Made by a program: the position numbers and the translations under genes
In this document: positions 12,830-23,645 of the stretch, piece after piece
Position numbering within the stretch: position 1 is the first letter of the stretch
Layout of the letters: every line of letters starts with the position of its first letter
The notes under the pieces: model-generated
What the model saw: the letters and a program-made list of their open reading frames with translations, nothing else
Database searches by the model: none
What the model was told of the DNA's origin: nothing
Assembly (NCBI RefSeq): GCF_003573695.1
Contig: NC_039359.1
Coordinates: 90,314,566 to 90,378,565 of the forward strand
Reading direction: 5' to 3'
DNA length: 64,000 nt
Origin: Papaver somniferum
Lineage: Eukaryota; Streptophyta; Magnoliopsida; Ranunculales; Papaveraceae

Positions 12830-13033
12830 CCACGTACCTTTGTTGGTGAAGTTTTTGTTGACGTCGTCGTTCTTCAGTGTCGATTAGTAAATTCTGATAA
12901 TCAACTACCATGTTCCTAGTTCGAAGTAAATTTTTGTAAACCAGAAATAAAGACATAGGCTTAATCAACTAAAATTGACAATAATAATGACCTATACCAA
13001 AACTTGTGAGTTTAATCGAGCGATGCTCTAACA
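12830..13033 (-). repeat. Diverged 5' end of an LTR, related to the one at 44477
   Basis: Read on the minus strand from 13033, this begins TGTTAGAGCATCGCTCG. It matches, with scattered changes, the LTR start at 44477 (TGTTAGAGCATTGCTCGG) and the following bases, including CAAGTTTTGGTAT versus CAAGTTTGGTTGTC. Only about 200 bp are recognisable. It is an old relative of the same LTR family, cut off near the end of the Athila element. Confidence 0.5.
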
Positions 13034-13110
13034 ATAAAGTTTTTTATATGGCCTTTATGTTATAATGTTGCACCAACCTTATACACATATAAGAATTCCC
13101 TTATGGTTAA

Positions 13111-13139
13111 CTAGGTCACCCGTGCCGTACCGGTACGGG
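13111..13139 (-). mobile_element. Helitron 3' terminus
   Basis: On the minus strand a GC-rich hairpin (complement of 13119-13139, stem arms matching 8 of 9) is followed by a few bases and CTAG (13111-13114), then TT. This is the Helitron 3' signature: a hairpin about 10 bp before CTRR, inserted in front of T. The element would extend to higher coordinates. A second GCACGGGCTATTTCACA block at about 13347-13362 belongs to the same family. I found no 5' TC end and no Rep/helicase, so it is non-autonomous or truncated. Confidence 0.5.
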
Positions 13140-13428
13140 CTATTTCACACCGTTACATTGTAGGGAGTTTTGCTATCGCACTACGCCTGGCTTCTTCACC
13201 ACGTCTTTGTCATTACACCGTTAATTATAGGCTATCATATGTTAAATTAATAAAGGTTTTGTATATGTATCGTGCTTTAACGTGCTTTATGCGTACTGTG
13301 CTTTTAAAGGTGCCGTGCTTTGGCCCATGCTGCGTTGCATGTGCGGCACGGGCTATTTCACAATATTTTAAGCCGTGGCATTAAAAGGTCTTTAAGAGTT
13401 TGACTTCTTTTTATTGTTTTTTTTTTAT

Positions 13429-13458
13429 GATCGATAAAAAAATAATTTTATTGATCAG
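13429..13458 (-). other. Stem-loop next to the LINE-2 poly(A) tail
   Basis: TGATCGATAAAA and TTTTATTGATCA form an inverted repeat (11 of 12 pairs) around a 6-base loop, directly before the poly(A) tail in the element's orientation. It also contains an AATAAA signal on the minus strand. Such 3' structures can serve as the recognition site for the LINE reverse transcriptase; that role is inferred. Confidence 0.45.
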
Positions 13459-13587
13459 AGAAGGGGTACAAGAGGCTTGAACCACCTAGGAGAAAAGAAA
13501 AAAAAAAAAAAGAAAAAAAACTTGTCACAGCAAGTCAAAAACCTAAAAACCCCTAAAACAAAACTATGGTGGGAAATATACAGTAAC

Positions 13588-16500
13588 TCAGTTCTCAACA
13601 ACCGAGTTAAACGAAATATCTTCGAACTCCTTAAAATCCAAAGCCCATTCAAACAGACTGTACTTAACCATATGAATAACATGCGCCTTATTGTGAGCTT
13701 TGTTTGTGAAAACTCTTGCATTTCTTTCCTTCCAGGTACACCAAATAATTGCTGCTGCTAGGAGATTCCACAGTAACTTCTGTTGTACAGTATTAAAATT
13801 CATTTGCTAAGCTAAAAGAGCTGCTGGCATAATAGAAGGCATTGTGAAATGAACATTCAATTTTCCCATGAAGTGCTGCCATATTCCAGCAACAAACTCA
13901 CACTGTAAAAATAGATGAGCAGATGTTTCATCACTATTGCAGAAAAGGAAAGTTGAATCGGTAAACCTTTGCGGATAAGAGAGTCTCTAGTAGGAAAATT
14001 GAAGTGACTTAAACACCAGATAAAGAAGGCCATTTTTGGAGGATACTTTTGCTTCCAGAGAAAGTGAAAAATATCTTCATTTGGTTCTTCAACTGTTTCC
14101 TAAAGCTTGTCATAACAAGATTTAACAGCAAATTTCTTTTTTGCTATTAGAACCCACTGAAATATTTCTTCACAGTTTGGATTTAGACTGAAATTTTTCA
14201 GAATTTCATTAATAATATCAAATTCACCATTTGCTTCAAATGATAATCTTCTAGGGAGTTTTAAATTCTCAAATAGGTCGGTTAGAGTACCTGAACAAAT
14301 ACTAGCCACAGATTGAGATTTGGACCTAGCAACAACATATAGATGAGGAAAAATATTGCATAGAACATCATCCATCAGCCACTTAACTTTCTAGAATCTT
14401 GTTTTATGACCATTGTTAACTTTGAATTTTAAATTTTCTAGGAATAATTCTTTTCTCTGCATAATACCCCTCCAAACAGAGACACCATAAGTACCTTTTG
14501 GATGCTTAGAGATCCAATCAAAACCATCATTACCATACTTTTTTGCAACTATTTTCCTCCATAAAGTTTCAGATTCATTTGCAAATATCCATAACCATTT
14601 TACTAAAAGAGCATTATTCATAGTTCTCAATTTTTTGACTCCCAAACCTCCATTTTTCATCCTTCTACAGACTGCATCCCATTTAACCAAGTGAAGCTTC
14701 CTGTGACTTTTGTTATCATTCCACAAAAAAGTCTTCATTATCCTTTCCAGTTTGAGCTCCACAGACTTTGGCATATCAAACAAAGACATAAAATAAACCG
14801 GCAAACTGGAGAGAACACTATTAATAAGAGCAATCTTACCAGCTCTTGTAAGATAAGGTCTTTTCCACCCTGCAAGCTTTGCATTGAACCTGTCAATTAT
14901 TCTGTCCCATTTGTGAATGCCTTTATACTTATCACCAAGAGGAAGGCCTAGATATATGGTAGGCAGGACAGAATTGTAACAGCCTAGTAAAGAAGTAAAC
15001 TCATTCATGTCACCATTATAACCCACAGCAAACAAATTACTCTTTGCAAAGTTGATTCTTAATCTAGTAAGCAATTCAAAACACAGCAAGAGAATTCTAA
15101 GAAACTGAACTTGATCCACAGAAGCATCCAAAAAAATTAAGGTGTCATCAGCAAACGGTAGATGACTAACCTTTGTACCTGTATTTGACACTTGAAATCC
15201 ATTAATAAAACCGTCTTCTTGAGCCTTCTTCATCATTGCAGTAAGTGCTTCACCCATAATTAAAAATAAGAATGGTGACAAAGGATCACCTTGCCTGATT
15301 CCCTTTTTACTTTTGAAGTACCCCTCAGATGAACCATTGATAAGCACTGAGAACCTTACATGCTCAACACAACACTGTATCCATCTTCTCCACTTCAGTC
15401 CATATCCCGTCTTCTGTAAAGCTTTATCAATGAAATTCCAATTAACAGGGTCAAATGCCTTTTCAAAATAAATTTTACAAAGTAAACCAGGAACTCCACT
15501 CTTAATATTTGAGTCAATAAGCTCATTTACAATAAGAACCCCATCCAAAATTTGTCTTTGATTGATGAAAGCAGACTGCTGCTGAGAAATAACATGAGGA
15601 AGAGACAGTTTGAATCTTTCTGCCAGAACTTTAGATAAAATTTTGTAAACACCATTAACAAGACTTATAGGCCTCAAATCCTTAATTTCTTCAATAAAAT
15701 TTTTCTTTGGAATAAGAGCAATGAAAGTGTTTTTCAACCTCCAATCCAAGAAACCTTTCTCCTGCAACTCCTTAAAAACACACAACATATCAGTTCTTAT
15801 TATGCTCCAAGTCTTCTGATAGAATTCAATTGGATACATATCTGGTCCAAGGGCCTTGTTTTTCCCTAAACTCTTAATAGCATTTAAAATTTCTTCTTCC
15901 TCAATATCCCTCTCCAGCCAAGTACTCATATCAGATGGAATAGAGTTAAAAAAAATAAATCATCAATTTCAGGTCTTGAATAAGATTGGTCTTGAAAAAT
16001 ATTCTTGAATTAATCAACAATTCCACCTTTGATTTCAGCTTGATCCATTGTCATCTGACCATTCACTTTAATCTTTGCTATATGATTTTTACTCCTTCTA
16101 TATGAAGCAATTTTATGGAAATTTTTTGTATTTTTATCCATACCTTTCATAGTCTCAACCTTTGCCCTGCTTTCAGCTTCAAGAATGACTAAGTTACAAT
16201 AGTCTTGTCTTGCCTTCAATCTTTGATTCCATTGAGCTTCTGTTAAGCCATTATTTGCATCTTCTTCTGCATCCAGTTGAGTGAAGATCTCCTCCAGATC
16301 TTCTAACTGCCTATCCACCTGACCAAATTCTTCTTTACTCCAAATTTTTAGCTTTTCCTTAAGAGCCTGTAACTTCTTACAAAGAATGAAACCTGCACTA
16401 CAAACAAAAGTGAAAGAGTCCCACCAAGTTTACATTAAAATTAAAAACATAGGATGAGTTAACCAGTATTCCTCAAATCGAAAAGGTCCAGGTCCACCAA

Positions 16501-17217
16501 CAACACCTTCACAAAGCAAAGCAAGTGGGCAGTGATGTGAGCAAGGTCTAGACAAAGCTATCTGAGTAACAGTAGGATAGACAGTCTCCCATTCTGGAGA
16601 AACAAGAAATCCATCAATTCTACTCCTTATGTTCTGAACTTGATTGTTATTCCAAGTATAAGTAGCTCCCATAAGTGGCAAATCAATGAGTTCATGAGTG
16701 GCAATGGATCTGTTAAATCTTTCCATTCCATTTGTACAAGCTCCACCAGAAGACCTCTCATTATAAAATCTGATTTCATTAAAATCACCTCCAACCACCA
16801 AGGTAAAGACCAATAACATCTTGTCTCCTCCAATTCTCTCCAAAACAACTTTTTCTCAGTTTGATTTGTTGGAGCATAAACACCAGTAAAAACCCATTCA
16901 AAATCACTTGAGATTAGCTTACAATGAAGGGAAATTGAATGAATCCCTATCAGAGTATCAATGACATTGATTTTATACTCATCCCACATACATAAAATCC
17001 CTCATGTGCTACCAAAAGAAGGTGCATCAATCCACTTTACATTACTGTTACCCCAAATCTGAGCTACAATAGAATCAATGCATTCTTGAAGCTTAGTTTC
17101 AGATAACACCAAGATCGTTGGCTTCCATTCTCTGACTTTCCTCCTGATAATATCTCTTCTATGGATATCATTCAAACCACGTACATTCCAACAAATAATT
17201 TTTTTATCCATTAACAA
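13588..17217 (-). pseudogene. LINE-2 ORF2: endonuclease, reverse transcriptase, zinc region
   Basis: ORF2 nicks the target and reverse-transcribes the element RNA in place. It starts at 17217 with MDKKIICWNVRGLN, the apurinic-like endonuclease N-terminus. The endonuclease continues with VFTGVYAPTNQTEK (about 16910), GGDFNEI (about 16800) and SRIDGFLVSPEW. Its last motif reads SHHCPL where the catalytic SDHCPL is expected. The RT (15929-14391, one open stretch of 512 codons) has LIPKKNFIEEIKDLRPISLV, INQRQILDGVLIVNE, GIRQGDPLSPFLF and the catalytic PFADD (complement of 15144-15155). A TAG at 14391-14393 ends it just before the zinc/RVT region (14375-13588), which contains WCTWKERNARVF. At least three frame changes split the endonuclease and the linker (16318-16010). 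It is inactive but not very old. Confidence 0.9.
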
Positions 17218-17248
17218 GGAAAAACAACTTCAGAGAAAACCTAAGAAC

Positions 17249-19327
17249 TTACTGTTCTTGTTTGTCAAAGGCACTGAGATGTCTTTTAACCGATTCCAAG
17301 ATCAAATCACTTGTATCATGTTCTCTACGATCAAAATAGAGACCCAATTTTGGGGCTACTTCATTAATTTGAATTAAAATTGAATCAAATTTCTCTCGAG
17401 TTTTTGGATCCACTTTATGCCTTAGAGTACTCCATCTTTTCTTGAAATTGGGACCCAAATTAGAAATATTGATCTGCATCGAAGACGAATAATTGATTTC
17501 TGGTGCTGCTTCTAGTGCTAAAATCTCTTCCAGCTGAATCAAATTCGAAATTGACACGACTTCAGTGACAAAATCACATACATTTGCTTCATTATTCAAG
17601 ACAACTCCACTTTTAAAGTTTTGTATCTCTTTTAAGTTCTCAGTCTGATTTGGTTCCAACTGAAAAACCGGTTCTAACGGACACACTGGTATAGGGCTTA
17701 AAATCGAATTCATTGCCACCGACGTATTCGATGTCATTTGTAAACCCGTGCCTATATTCGAAGTGATTCGTAAACCCGAACTCGAATCCGCAGAATTCAA
17801 ATTTAAATTCTCCACCGTTGGCACAATAGCTGATTCTTCGCGCCTAACTTTAGTTAACAAAATTAACGGATTAACAGTTGCAGTATCTGTCGAAGAAACT
17901 GTTTTTTCGGATCTTGAATCACTTTCCAAAATTAGTGGCACTTTCCGTGAAGGCAGAACTGTGATCCTGTTGTTGACTGGATCCACATCTCCATTAATGA
18001 AGATCATAGTGTTGATTGATATTGGAAATGAAACTCCATTAACCGTAAAAATTGATTTTACTGGAATCATATTCTTGACCTTAATTCTGATAGCTGAAAA
18101 ATCTTCCAAATTGATTGTACTAGGATGAACCTCCATTAAACCACCACACCAATTGCCTAAGGCTTCGTAAACTGTAGAATTCCAAAGGTTAAATGGTACC
18201 CCTTTAACCTCAATCCAATCTTCCTCATCTATTGTTGATGGAAGAAACTCCACCGCATTAACAGCTGACCACCAAGGATATAGACGAATGGTGTTTGAAT
18301 TATATGTCCAAAAGCCATTAGCAAGAATTAATTCTTTTATCCTCTGTGATGGTGCAAAAATTAGAGCTCTATGATAATCAAAAGGATAAAGACTCAAAGA
18401 GTCTTCAAGCTCAAATCTAGTGGTAATTTCCTTACCAATCTTTGGCCAAAGATTTGCAGAAGTAGATGAGTCTACCACTATAGAATTTTCCCAAAACTTT
18501 TCTAGAGAAACAACATCTCTACAATCTAATGCTTGTACCTTCTCCACCGAGACCTGCTTCACTGCATTTTTTTCTGGTAATTCTGAATATGAACCTGGTG
18601 ATTTTTGTTTTGAAAGAAAAGTATCATATCCTTCAACAAATCTTTTCCACAAAGTGCCATTGTCTGCAACTGGAAAAACCACTCGATGACTTGAACTGCC
18701 ATCAACAGGAATCGATAGCTTCAAAAATTCTCCGAACCTATTAGTAGATCGAAAAACATTAATTTTTTGATCATTCTTTCCATGATTCCAAAACCAATCC
18801 CCGGAAAAACGTTTCTTTGATTCTTTCTTCATTATCGAGAAAAGCCAATCAGCTCTAGCTTTTGAAAGGAAAAAACTTGAATCATTTTTTGAATTCCTTG
18901 TAATCTCCTTCACAGTAACACCTCTTCTTCTTTTATTCCCTTCATTCGTTAGAACAAATGATTTATACTCACAATCAATAGTAACAGTAACAGGTTTGAA
19001 GTTTTTTGATCTCGATACGTTGGTCCAATCAGAATCAAAATCAGTATCTGATGAATCTGAAGAATAACCTTGAACAGCCTCCACCCATGATTTCTTCCGC
19101 ATCTTCTCCAATCTGCTGACTTGTCTAACCCCGAACTCTTGATCACTTCTCTTCTGCTCTGCTTCGATCCGCTGCTCCCGGCTTCCACTGTCCCTATTCA
19201 CTAAAACCCCATTACTAAGAAAAATCCCTGAATCAATCCTAAGTTTTCTAATCCGATTAGCTTGTGAAGTTTGAGAAAAAACTCCATTAGCATAACTCGA
19301 ACTTCTTCTTTCCATTTTTTTCGACAC
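17249..19327 (-). CDS. LINE-2 ORF1, nucleic-acid-binding protein, open frame of 692 aa
   Basis: ORF1 proteins of plant LINEs bind the element RNA. The frame is open from ATG 19327 to the stop at 17249. Residues 1-75 are basic and Ser/Arg-rich. A central part around residues 315-460 has the DUF4283-like pattern: RALIFAPSQRIKELILANGF, then WIEVKGVPFNLWN, LGNWCGGLMEVHPSTINL and FSAIRIKVKN. The C-terminal 200 residues are Asn/Ser/Glu-rich. No CCHC zinc knuckle is visible. ORF2 begins 31 bp downstream, as expected for a bicistronic LINE. It is odd that this frame is undamaged while ORF2 has several breaks. The domain assignment is by pattern only; the identity as LINE ORF1 is firm from context. 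Confidence 0.75.
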   Translation of the reverse strand: MSKKMERRSSSYANGVFSQTSQANRIRKLRIDSGIFLSNGVLVNRDSGSREQRIEAEQKRSDQEFGVRQVSRLEKMRKKSWVEAVQGYSSDSSDTDFDSDWTNVSRSKNFKPVTVTIDCEYKSFVLTNEGNKRRRGVTVKEITRNSKNDSSFFLSKARADWLFSIMKKESKKRFSGDWFWNHGKNDQKINVFRSTNRFGEFLKLSIPVDGSSSHRVVFPVADNGTLWKRFVEGYDTFLSKQKSPGSYSELPEKNAVKQVSVEKVQALDCRDVVSLEKFWENSIVVDSSTSANLWPKIGKEITTRFELEDSLSLYPFDYHRALIFAPSQRIKELILANGFWTYNSNTIRLYPWWSAVNAVEFLPSTIDEEDWIEVKGVPFNLWNSTVYEALGNWCGGLMEVHPSTINLEDFSAIRIKVKNMIPVKSIFTVNGVSFPISINTMIFINGDVDPVNNRITVLPSRKVPLILESDSRSEKTVSSTDTATVNPLILLTKVRREESAIVPTVENLNLNSADSSSGLRITSNIGTGLQMTSNTSVAMNSILSPIPVCPLEPVFQLEPNQTENLKEIQNFKSGVVLNNEANVCDFVTEVVSISNLIQLEEILALEAAPEINYSSSMQINISNLGPNFKKRWSTLRHKVDPKTREKFDSILIQINEVAPKLGLYFDRREHDTSDLILESVKRHLSAFDKQEQ

Positions 19328-19345
19328 TCTCTCACCTCTCGGCAG

Positions 19346-20308
19346 CTCAACTATATATCTTTTTTCATTATGTTTGTATTTGGAGAGAGATTAAGAATAC
19401 CATATCAGTTACATGAAAGTTTCTTCTTTTACAAACTTTTTTGTATACTGATTTTAATCATAGAGGTTTTGGATTTGAATTGAAGCTCGAGATTGATACC
19501 AAATAAGTTTAGATTTATTAACGTTTTTCCGTGCATCTGGGAACAACTACTGGATCGAAAAAATCCCTACAAAATATCAGGATGTCCATGAAAATAAAAA
19601 TAAAAAATGAATCTAAACTTCTGCACCTCAGGTTGAGTTTTGCACTAAAAGAAAATATTCATGCTTCCGAAACGGGATAATCACACCCCTTCTCAACAAT
19701 TATATAGTATATAACTCATTTCAACTTTGCATAACATGAGAAAATTATGCCTAAAAAGTGGAAATAAAATGTGTTTTTTTTGAAAAAATATACATCGAAT
19801 TCTCATCTACAGATTTTAACCGACTATAAAGCCTAAAAGAGCTCTATGTACACCCCAAGAACACATCGAAAGATGAGAAAAAATAATGAAAAAGACACCA
19901 TCCTTCCACATTATTTACTCAGAAAATGAAAAATCCATAAAAAAAAAGTAAACCAAAAGATTAGCGTATAAAACATCTGTACATCCATCTCGTGGCCTAT
20001 TATTGCATATTTAGTTGGAGATATGTACTGAGTAGCATTTTGTGTCAAACTACAAAGATAATAAAAGAGAATTGCAATTTAGTTTGCAACTCAAGGAAAG
20101 AGTAGCAGACAACCTCCAAATTGTTGATGGTAAAATGATAAAATAAAGTCAGAGGTATAATTGTAAAAACTGTAAGTAAACTTATAAGTTGTGACCCATG
20201 CTTGCTTTTTCCACTCCAGTGGGCTTTAGTCTTCATATATGATAACGCAAGATATGCTAGCTCTTCCATATATGATCTCCTTGAGTTACACGAACCTTTA
20301 CAAAACAC
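19346..20308. other. AT-rich stretch without recognisable genes
   Basis: This lies between the 5' end of LINE-2 and the Tat dimer. It holds several A-runs and stops in all frames. I see no TIR, LTR or coding similarity. The Tat sequence starts abruptly at 20309, without any LTR start. Confidence 0.5.
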
Positions 20309-20420
20309 CCCGAAGGTTTTGAGCCAATGAATCCACATCAGGGTATCATCGTCATAATCTCTTTAGACGTTAACGATTGATTGTGGTTACGCGGACCCCC
20401 TCGTAGTTCGTGTGTCCACA
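20309..20420 (+). repeat. 3' remnant of the Tat 5' LTR
   Basis: It is nearly identical to 32969-33080, the end of the complete LTR, and ends in TGTGTCCACA. The first 745 bp of this LTR are missing, so copy 1 has no promoter of its own. Confidence 0.85.
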
Positions 20421-20423
20421 ATT

Positions 20424-20441
20424 TGGCGCTAGAAACAGGGA
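20424..20441 (+). other. Primer-binding site, tRNA-Asn type (copy 1)
   Basis: TGGCGCTAGAA followed by ACAGGGA matches the complement of the plant tRNA-Asn 3' end (TGGCGCTAGAAGGAGGG) at the first 11 bases and most of the rest. It lies 3 bp after the LTR end. The same sequence is at 33084-33101 in copy 2. Confidence 0.65.
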
Positions 20442-20615
20442 CTTCGTCCCGGTAAAAGATTTATCTTGTCCTGTGATTTCATTCTAATTTGGCATATGAT
20501 TGCTCCGATTTTGTCAGCTCGGACCGTATAGATCATTCGTCAACTGTATTATGCTCAAAAACCCACCTTTTGCCTTCGATAAGAGTTATTGTTCCAAGCA
20601 AGGGTTATTGTCCTA

Positions 20616-20788
20616 ATCCGTCGGATTTACAATTTTCGTAGTTTTTTTTATACTAAGGATCGCCTTTAATAAAACTTTAACCCATATTTTATAGCCTGCG
20701 GGTATAGTTTTTTTTTTATCCGTCGGATTTACTATAGTTTTTTTTATACTAAGGATCGCATGTCCCATATTTTATAGCCTGCGGGTAT
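20616..20788 (+). repeat. Imperfect tandem duplication in the Tat leader (copy 1)
   Basis: Two units, 20616-20705 and 20718-20788, both begin ATCCGTCGGATTTAC, contain TATACTAAGGATCGC and end CCCATATTTTATAGCCTGCGGGTAT. The second lacks an internal 18-19 bp. The same duplication is at 33276-33448. Confidence 0.75.
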
Positions 20789-20939
20789 TAATTCCCTCTT
20801 AAAAAATTGTATTTCGCCAACTAACCCGCTTCACGCGGATATTCCCGTTTCTGTTTGAAATAATTTATACAGAGAGAACGTGTTGTGAGTAAAGAAGGCA
20901 AGTTTACGCGAGATTTCGTCATCAACAAAAGGGCACGTG

Positions 20940-23639
20940 ATGGAGAAGACGCAGGAAGCAGGAAAGTCCAAAGCTTTGTCAAAAGAAACACCCCGGACAA
21001 CCCCGATCATCACCCGAAGCAAACAGAAAGGAGATAAAACTAAAATGACCAATCGAAGGCAGGATACCGCAGAAATCACTTCACCCATGAACGCTAATTC
21101 CGTTGCAGTGGCGGCTCTCAGAGCAGCAACGATAAAATACGGGGAAGCTGCGGTAGTCCCGAAGGCTGCGGAGGCTAGCAATACCTTCGCCATGAGTCAA
21201 CTTAACCAACCAAGGGAAAGGGTGGATGAATCCAGAACATTCCAACCCGCGCATCTGCTAACCTTTGGAATGCCGCTAAAAAATAACCAGAATCAAACCA
21301 TACCGGCGGCTCTGGCACCGCAGAGGGGCGCTCACTCCAATTTGGAAACACCAGCAACAGAAGCTGAACCCCTGCCACCTTTAGTACAGACCATGGAGGA
21401 GGGCGGCGCCATGGTTGTAGCGGCACGCGCGGGGACTCCCAATCAGGGGTCCAACCAATCACACCAACTAATGGCTGAGCTCGAGGAACTGAGGAGGAAC
21501 CAACAGGTTTACGCAGAAGTTGTAGCTCTGTTGGCCAGAGAAAATCAAGATTTAAAGGAGCGGATTGCTCTAAGCACAAAGACCAGCAAACAACTTGATG
21601 AAGCAAGCTCCAAAGCACCAGAGCCAAACCAAGACTGTAGAGTCGTCCTAGCGACTAATGAAGACGCGACAAGGAGACGTAGCGTATCCGACCCGGATTA
21701 TGACGATGGAGAGTCAGACGGAAATGAGCTGAAGAATTTAGAGCACCAACGCGCAATGGAGGAACTGCGGGATGAGATGATGGCAGAGATCAGGCAATTG
21801 AAAAATAAACAAGGTGGGGGAAGGTTAGAAGAGGTCATGAGAGAAGCTAACTCCACGCCCCTAACGCATCGCTTGGCCAACACCCCTATTCCCCTGAAAT
21901 GCCCTGTCCCGACGTTCGAATGCTATGATGGGTCCAGCGACCCTGCTGCACATGTGCGGTACTACAACCGTGTCTTAGCTAGATGGGGACAGAACGACGC
22001 CGTACTCTGTAGATACTTCCCGTCAAGCTTGAAGGGATCGGCGTTATCATGGTTTGATAATCTGCCACCAAACTCCATACACTCATACGACCAACTTGCA
22101 GAGAAATTCTTAAGAACATACATGTACAACAAGACTGTAAACACCGGGATGGATAAGCTCTTTTCACTAGCAATCGGCTACAAGGAAACCACGAGGGAAT
22201 ACACAAACAGATGGCATAGGATCTGCCAAGCCATAGGAAGCGTGGACCCAGTGGTAAGCATCAATTGCTATAAATGGGGCTTAGACCGAATGAGTCCCCT
22301 ATTTGTTGAAATTCACGGGAGCGTGCCCAAGACGGAAGGCGATCTCCGAATAATTATCGAGAAGCACGCTCGACTTGAAGAAATTCAACGGGAAAACCCG
22401 AGGGCATATCCGCAGAGGTCTCATCGCACCAATTCAGCAGAACAAACCAATGGGGCCAAAAGGGGTTGCTCAGATGAGAGACCTCACGAAGATAGAAAGG
22501 AACGGAGGGATGAACGAAGAACAGGCGACCGAAAATTCGAAGATCAAGTTTACACGAAACTCAACGCTAGCTATGCTCGTATCCTACGAGAGATCAAAGG
22601 GAGGGAAAACTTAGAATGGCCATGGTCTAAGGGAAAGCAACCCCCGAGATCCGAGAAGTCTAAAGATTACTGTGAGTATCACTGTTTCAACGGACACCAG
22701 ACCGACAAATGCAAGAACCTTAAAATAATGATCCAAAAATTAATTGATGCGGGAGAGCTCAAACATTACATACGGAAGGAGGTTACCGAGGACAGATCCA
22801 AACGAACCAAACCACTCCAACTTCCGGAAGAAAACCGAACAATCAACACCATCTCGTGTTCCGAAGCCACATGACCCTCACTCACAGCACAGATTGGAAA
22901 AAGGTTACGGAAGCAATTCGAAGATCGCTGCGAGTTATATAAGGTCGATGGGATAACAGTGGACGAACATGAAAAATGGATGGAATTTCCTGTCATCTTC
23001 GATGCCGAGGATATCGAAGAAGATATGGAAGACCATAACGATCCCTTGGTCCTAACATTACCAATAGCTGGATGTAACCTCAAAAAGATCCTCATAGACG
23101 GGGGAAGCTCTGTGAATGTCCTATTCTATGATGCATTCAAGCGGATGAAGCTCCATGATGAACAATTGATGACCTCTTATCACACCATCTACGGATTCAA
23201 TGGAGCGGCCACGAAGCCCTTGGGAGACATTGTGTTACAGGTTAACGCAGGGCCCATGAAGCTGGATACCCGATTCAGTGTGGTGGATACCCCTTCCCCC
23301 TACAATGCCATTATTGGACGACAATGGGTACACAATCTCAAAGGAGTTGCGGCAACATACCACCAGTACCTCAGATTTCCAACACCTGAGGGAATCATGG
23401 AGATCAAGGGAGATCGAATCGCTACACGAGAATGCCAGGCCACTCAGGATCATATCAACAATGAGCAAGAAGAACAGCGAAAAATCCGAAGAGTAAGAAA
23501 TCAATAAACCACGAAAGAGAAAGCCGTAGACCTATTCCTTAAGGAAACTACAGGAAAAGGCTTGACGAAAGAGGGTAATGTCCGAGGCTCGGAAAATGGT
23601 ACCTCAACAATCAACAAAGAGAAGAAACACGCCAAATAG
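20940..23639 (+). pseudogene. gag: Tat gag-protease, copy 1, interrupted
   Basis: This is the same protein as at 33600-36299, so domain details are given there. Copy 1 carries two stops of its own. TGA at 22872-22874 replaces a Gly codon between gag and protease, and TAA at 23505-23507 replaces a Glu codon after the protease. The start is ATG 20940. The frame ends at the TAG of 23637-23639, which is also present in copy 2. The protease motif ILIDGGSSVNVL is intact (about 23085-23120). Confidence 0.9.
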
Positions 23640-23645
23640 CAATTA
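23634..23645 (+). promoter_or_regulatory. UAG CAA UUA stop context between gag-protease and pol (copy 1)
   Basis: AAA TAG CAA TTA is identical to the copy 2 site at 36294-36305. The downstream codons stay open in the same frame into pol. Confidence 0.5.

Larger units (their letters stand above)
13420..19345 (-). mobile_element. L1-type LINE, nearly full length (LINE-2)
   Basis: ORF1 (19327-17249) and ORF2 (17217 to about 13588) lie in the standard LINE order, 31 bp apart. On the plus strand the low-coordinate end shows a poly-T run (about 13416-13426), which is the element's poly(A) tail. The 5' boundary near 19345 is approximate, and I found no convincing target duplication. About 5.9 kb is the expected size for a complete plant LINE. 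Confidence 0.8.

Noticed and set aside
13477..13761. Plus-strand ORF beginning in a lysine run
   Set aside because: Mirror of the minus-strand LINE-2 ORF2; the lysines come from the A-rich 3' end.
20831..21193. Minus-strand ORFs of 60-141 codons across both Tat gag-pol regions
   Set aside because: They appear at identical offsets in both copies only because the sense coding sequence is conserved and GC-balanced. None has a domain, and all overlap strongly supported sense frames.
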